Shown here one piece after another: positions 5,165 to 6,434 of a DNA stretch of 6,434 bases. Below the pieces are notes generated by a model that made no database searches, was not told where the DNA came from, and worked only from the letters and a program-made list of their open reading frames with translations. This DNA is from Bacillota bacterium. GTDB taxonomy: Bacteria; Bacillota; Clostridia; Peptostreptococcales; Anaerovoracaceae. Each line of letters opens with the position of its first letter. Within the stretch, counting starts at the first letter, position 1. The position numbers and the translations under genes were made by a program. The stretch lies in NCBI GenBank assembly GCA_016283945.1, contig JAEENW010000134.1:1-6434 (forward strand), in the 5' to 3' direction.

Positions 5165-6364
5165 CTACGCCGCCTTGCCTGTGCTGCTGTACCTCGAGCG
5201 GTAGAAGAGCGCTATCACCGAGGTGATCAGGTACGCGGCGAAGGCGAGGATGAACGGATAGTGAGTGTTCGTGTCGTAGATGAGCCCCGCGAAGGCCGCT
5301 CCGAAGATGCCGCCCAGCGAGTTCATCGCCTGGAAGAAGCCCATCACGGAGTTGCTGTTCTCGGCGCTCGCGTGCTCGGCGCAGAGGTTCTGCTGGATGG
5401 GGTTCCTGATGATGTTGATCGTCATGAACAATATATCACAGATCGCGAAGGGGATGATGCTTCCGAAGAAGAAGAGTATCAGCCCGGCCGGGATGGTGGC
5501 CGCGATCATCACCCAGGCGTAGGTCCTGTTGATGTCGGTCTTCTTGACCAGCCACATGCAGACGGTGCTGTTGGCGATGAAGCCGCAGACCGCGATAGCC
5601 GCCTTGAATATGCCGTTGTAGGCGGAGGAGAGCTGGAACTGGTCCTTGATGAAGTAGTTGAACACCTGCTCGAAGGAGTTCTGGCCGACCGCCGCGATGG
5701 CGACCATAGCGAAGATCAGAACGAAGTTGAAGTTCATGAAGTCCTTCGCCTCGACGAAGACCCTGAAGGGGTTCGCGTCAGCGAAGCTGAGCTTCCTCTC
5801 CGGCCTGTGCTTGAAGGGCGTGTCGTCCACGCAGACGAAGAAGAGCAGTATGCAGCCCGCGGCGAGCATCACGACCTGCACGGTGAAGGTGAACTCCACC
5901 GAGATGAGGCCGAGCATACCGCCGATGAAGTAGCCGACGGCGCTGATGACGTTCTGAAGCGTGGCGTAGACCGTGAGGTTCTGTCCGCGGTCTTCGGGCT
6001 TGCTGGTGTTTACGACGTAGTTGAGCGCGGCCGTCCAGGCTCCGCTCGAGAAGGCTCCCGCGACCATCCTGCCGCCGACGACCATGGCCTCGTTGACCGC
6101 CGCGCCGAATATGACCTGTCCGACGCAGTAGCCCAGGCCGCCTATGAGTATGATGGTCTTGGTCGGGATGTAGCTGCAGAGCTTGCCCCAGAAGGGCGAG
6201 AACAAAAAGCTCATGACGAACATCGCCGCCAGAGCGATGCCGAACATGGAGCTGTCGAGGTGGCGCTCGACGATGAGCGTCGGCGTCACGGGATGCGCGA
6301 AGTTCGCCGCCATCGAGAAGACGGCGTAGACTATCAGGAATTTGAGATACTGCCTTCTGTTCAT
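5165..6364 (-). CDS. Major facilitator superfamily transporter C (more diverged paralogue)
   Basis: A 399-residue, 12-helix MFS transporter and the first visible gene of the operon. It keeps the signature blocks of A and B in a variant form: FAHPVTPTLIVERHL (22-36), PFWGKLCSYIPTKT (57-70), DDTPFKHRPER (180-190) followed by NPFRVF, FEQVFNYFIKDQFQL (231-245), KKTDINR (274-280) and EHASAENSNSVMGFFQAMNS (330-349). Elsewhere it differs much more than A and B differ from each other, so it reflects an older duplication. The start is chosen at MNRRQYLKFL, six nt after a modest AAGGCG Shine-Dalgarno (6371-6376) and just before the first helix. The frame is also open further upstream to the window edge, but no other ATG is visible there. 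The substrate is not assignable. Confidence 0.92.
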   Translation of the reverse strand: MNRRQYLKFLIVYAVFSMAANFAHPVTPTLIVERHLDSSMFGIALAAMFVMSFLFSPFWGKLCSYIPTKTIILIGGLGYCVGQVIFGAAVNEAMVVGGRMVAGAFSSGAWTAALNYVVNTSKPEDRGQNLTVYATLQNVISAVGYFIGGMLGLISVEFTFTVQVVMLAAGCILLFFVCVDDTPFKHRPERKLSFADANPFRVFVEAKDFMNFNFVLIFAMVAIAAVGQNSFEQVFNYFIKDQFQLSSAYNGIFKAAIAVCGFIANSTVCMWLVKKTDINRTYAWVMIAATIPAGLILFFFGSIIPFAICDILFMTINIIRNPIQQNLCAEHASAENSNSVMGFFQAMNSLGGIFGAAFAGLIYDTNTHYPFILAFAAYLITSVIALFYRSRYSSTGKAA

Positions 6365-6434
6365 AAAACTCGCCTTACAGGCTGCCGCGCGGGCCCCGTT
6401 CCCCTGCAGGTGATAGGGCGCCCCGGCCCGCCTT
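6365..6434. other. Upstream sequence of the minus-strand operon (window edge)
   Basis: These 70 bases are very GC-rich apart from TTTT next to the start codon. They contain the weak Shine-Dalgarno AAGGCG (6371-6376), a CCTGCAGG palindrome (6403-6410) and a 7-bp inverted repeat (6389-6395 with 6425-6431) around a 29-nt spacer. No convincing -10/-35 pair is seen for the minus strand, so the promoter or further operon genes probably lie beyond the window. Confidence 0.4.

Noticed and set aside
3931..5226. Long plus-strand open frame (431 codons) opposite transporter B
   Set aside because: It is antisense to a clear MFS gene. Its product is an Arg/Glu/His/Val-rich string with no domain, as expected from reading GC-biased codons on the other strand.
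1754..6364. Staphylopine/staphyloferrin-like metallophore locus (dehydrogenase plus MFS exporter)
   Set aside because: There is no nicotianamine synthase-like, histidine racemase, SbnA-like or NIS synthetase gene in the window. Shared protein families alone do not support it.
6389..6431. 7-bp inverted repeat upstream of transporter C as an operator or terminator
   Set aside because: The 29-nt spacer, GC-rich background and lack of a T-tract make chance pairing likely. Not enough sequence is visible to judge.

Overview
The window is GC-rich (roughly 60% by eye) and densely coding. Its Shine-Dalgarno-led genes and its intrinsic hairpin/T-tract terminator point to a bacterium. An anaerobic, amino-acid-using, high-GC Firmicute or a Synergistetes-like lineage would fit the gene content. 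That placement is inference, because no taxonomic marker gene is present.

Layout. The left edge (1-456, + strand) is the 3' end of an amidohydrolase. It converges on a five-gene minus-strand cluster, and the two transcription units meet at a bidirectional terminator hairpin (about 488-524). Read 5' to 3' on the minus strand, the cluster is: MFS transporter C (6364-5165), MFS transporter B (5142-3937), MFS transporter A (3937-2711), an ornithine cyclodeaminase/mu-crystallin family dehydrogenase (2707-1754) and a class V PLP-dependent aminotransferase-fold enzyme (1728-550). The junctions are 22 nt, a 1-nt TGATG overlap, 3 nt and 25 nt, so this is almost certainly one operon. About 70 nt upstream of the first transporter are visible and no convincing promoter is seen there. 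The operon may start, or continue, outside the window.

How it may work. The three transporters are tandem paralogues. A and B are very close (about two thirds identical by eye) and C is more distant. They share family-specific signatures and a motif A that lacks the usual aspartate. Next to an NAD(P)-dependent amino/imino-acid enzyme and a PLP enzyme, the simplest reading is uptake or export of a set of related amino-acid-like compounds plus their conversion. The substrate cannot be read from the sequence. The convergent amidohydrolase could supply an amino acid by amide hydrolysis, but it is a separate transcription unit and the link is only positional. The transporter triplication and the unassigned two-enzyme module are the most interesting content. 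No RNA genes, CRISPR arrays or insertion sequences were seen.
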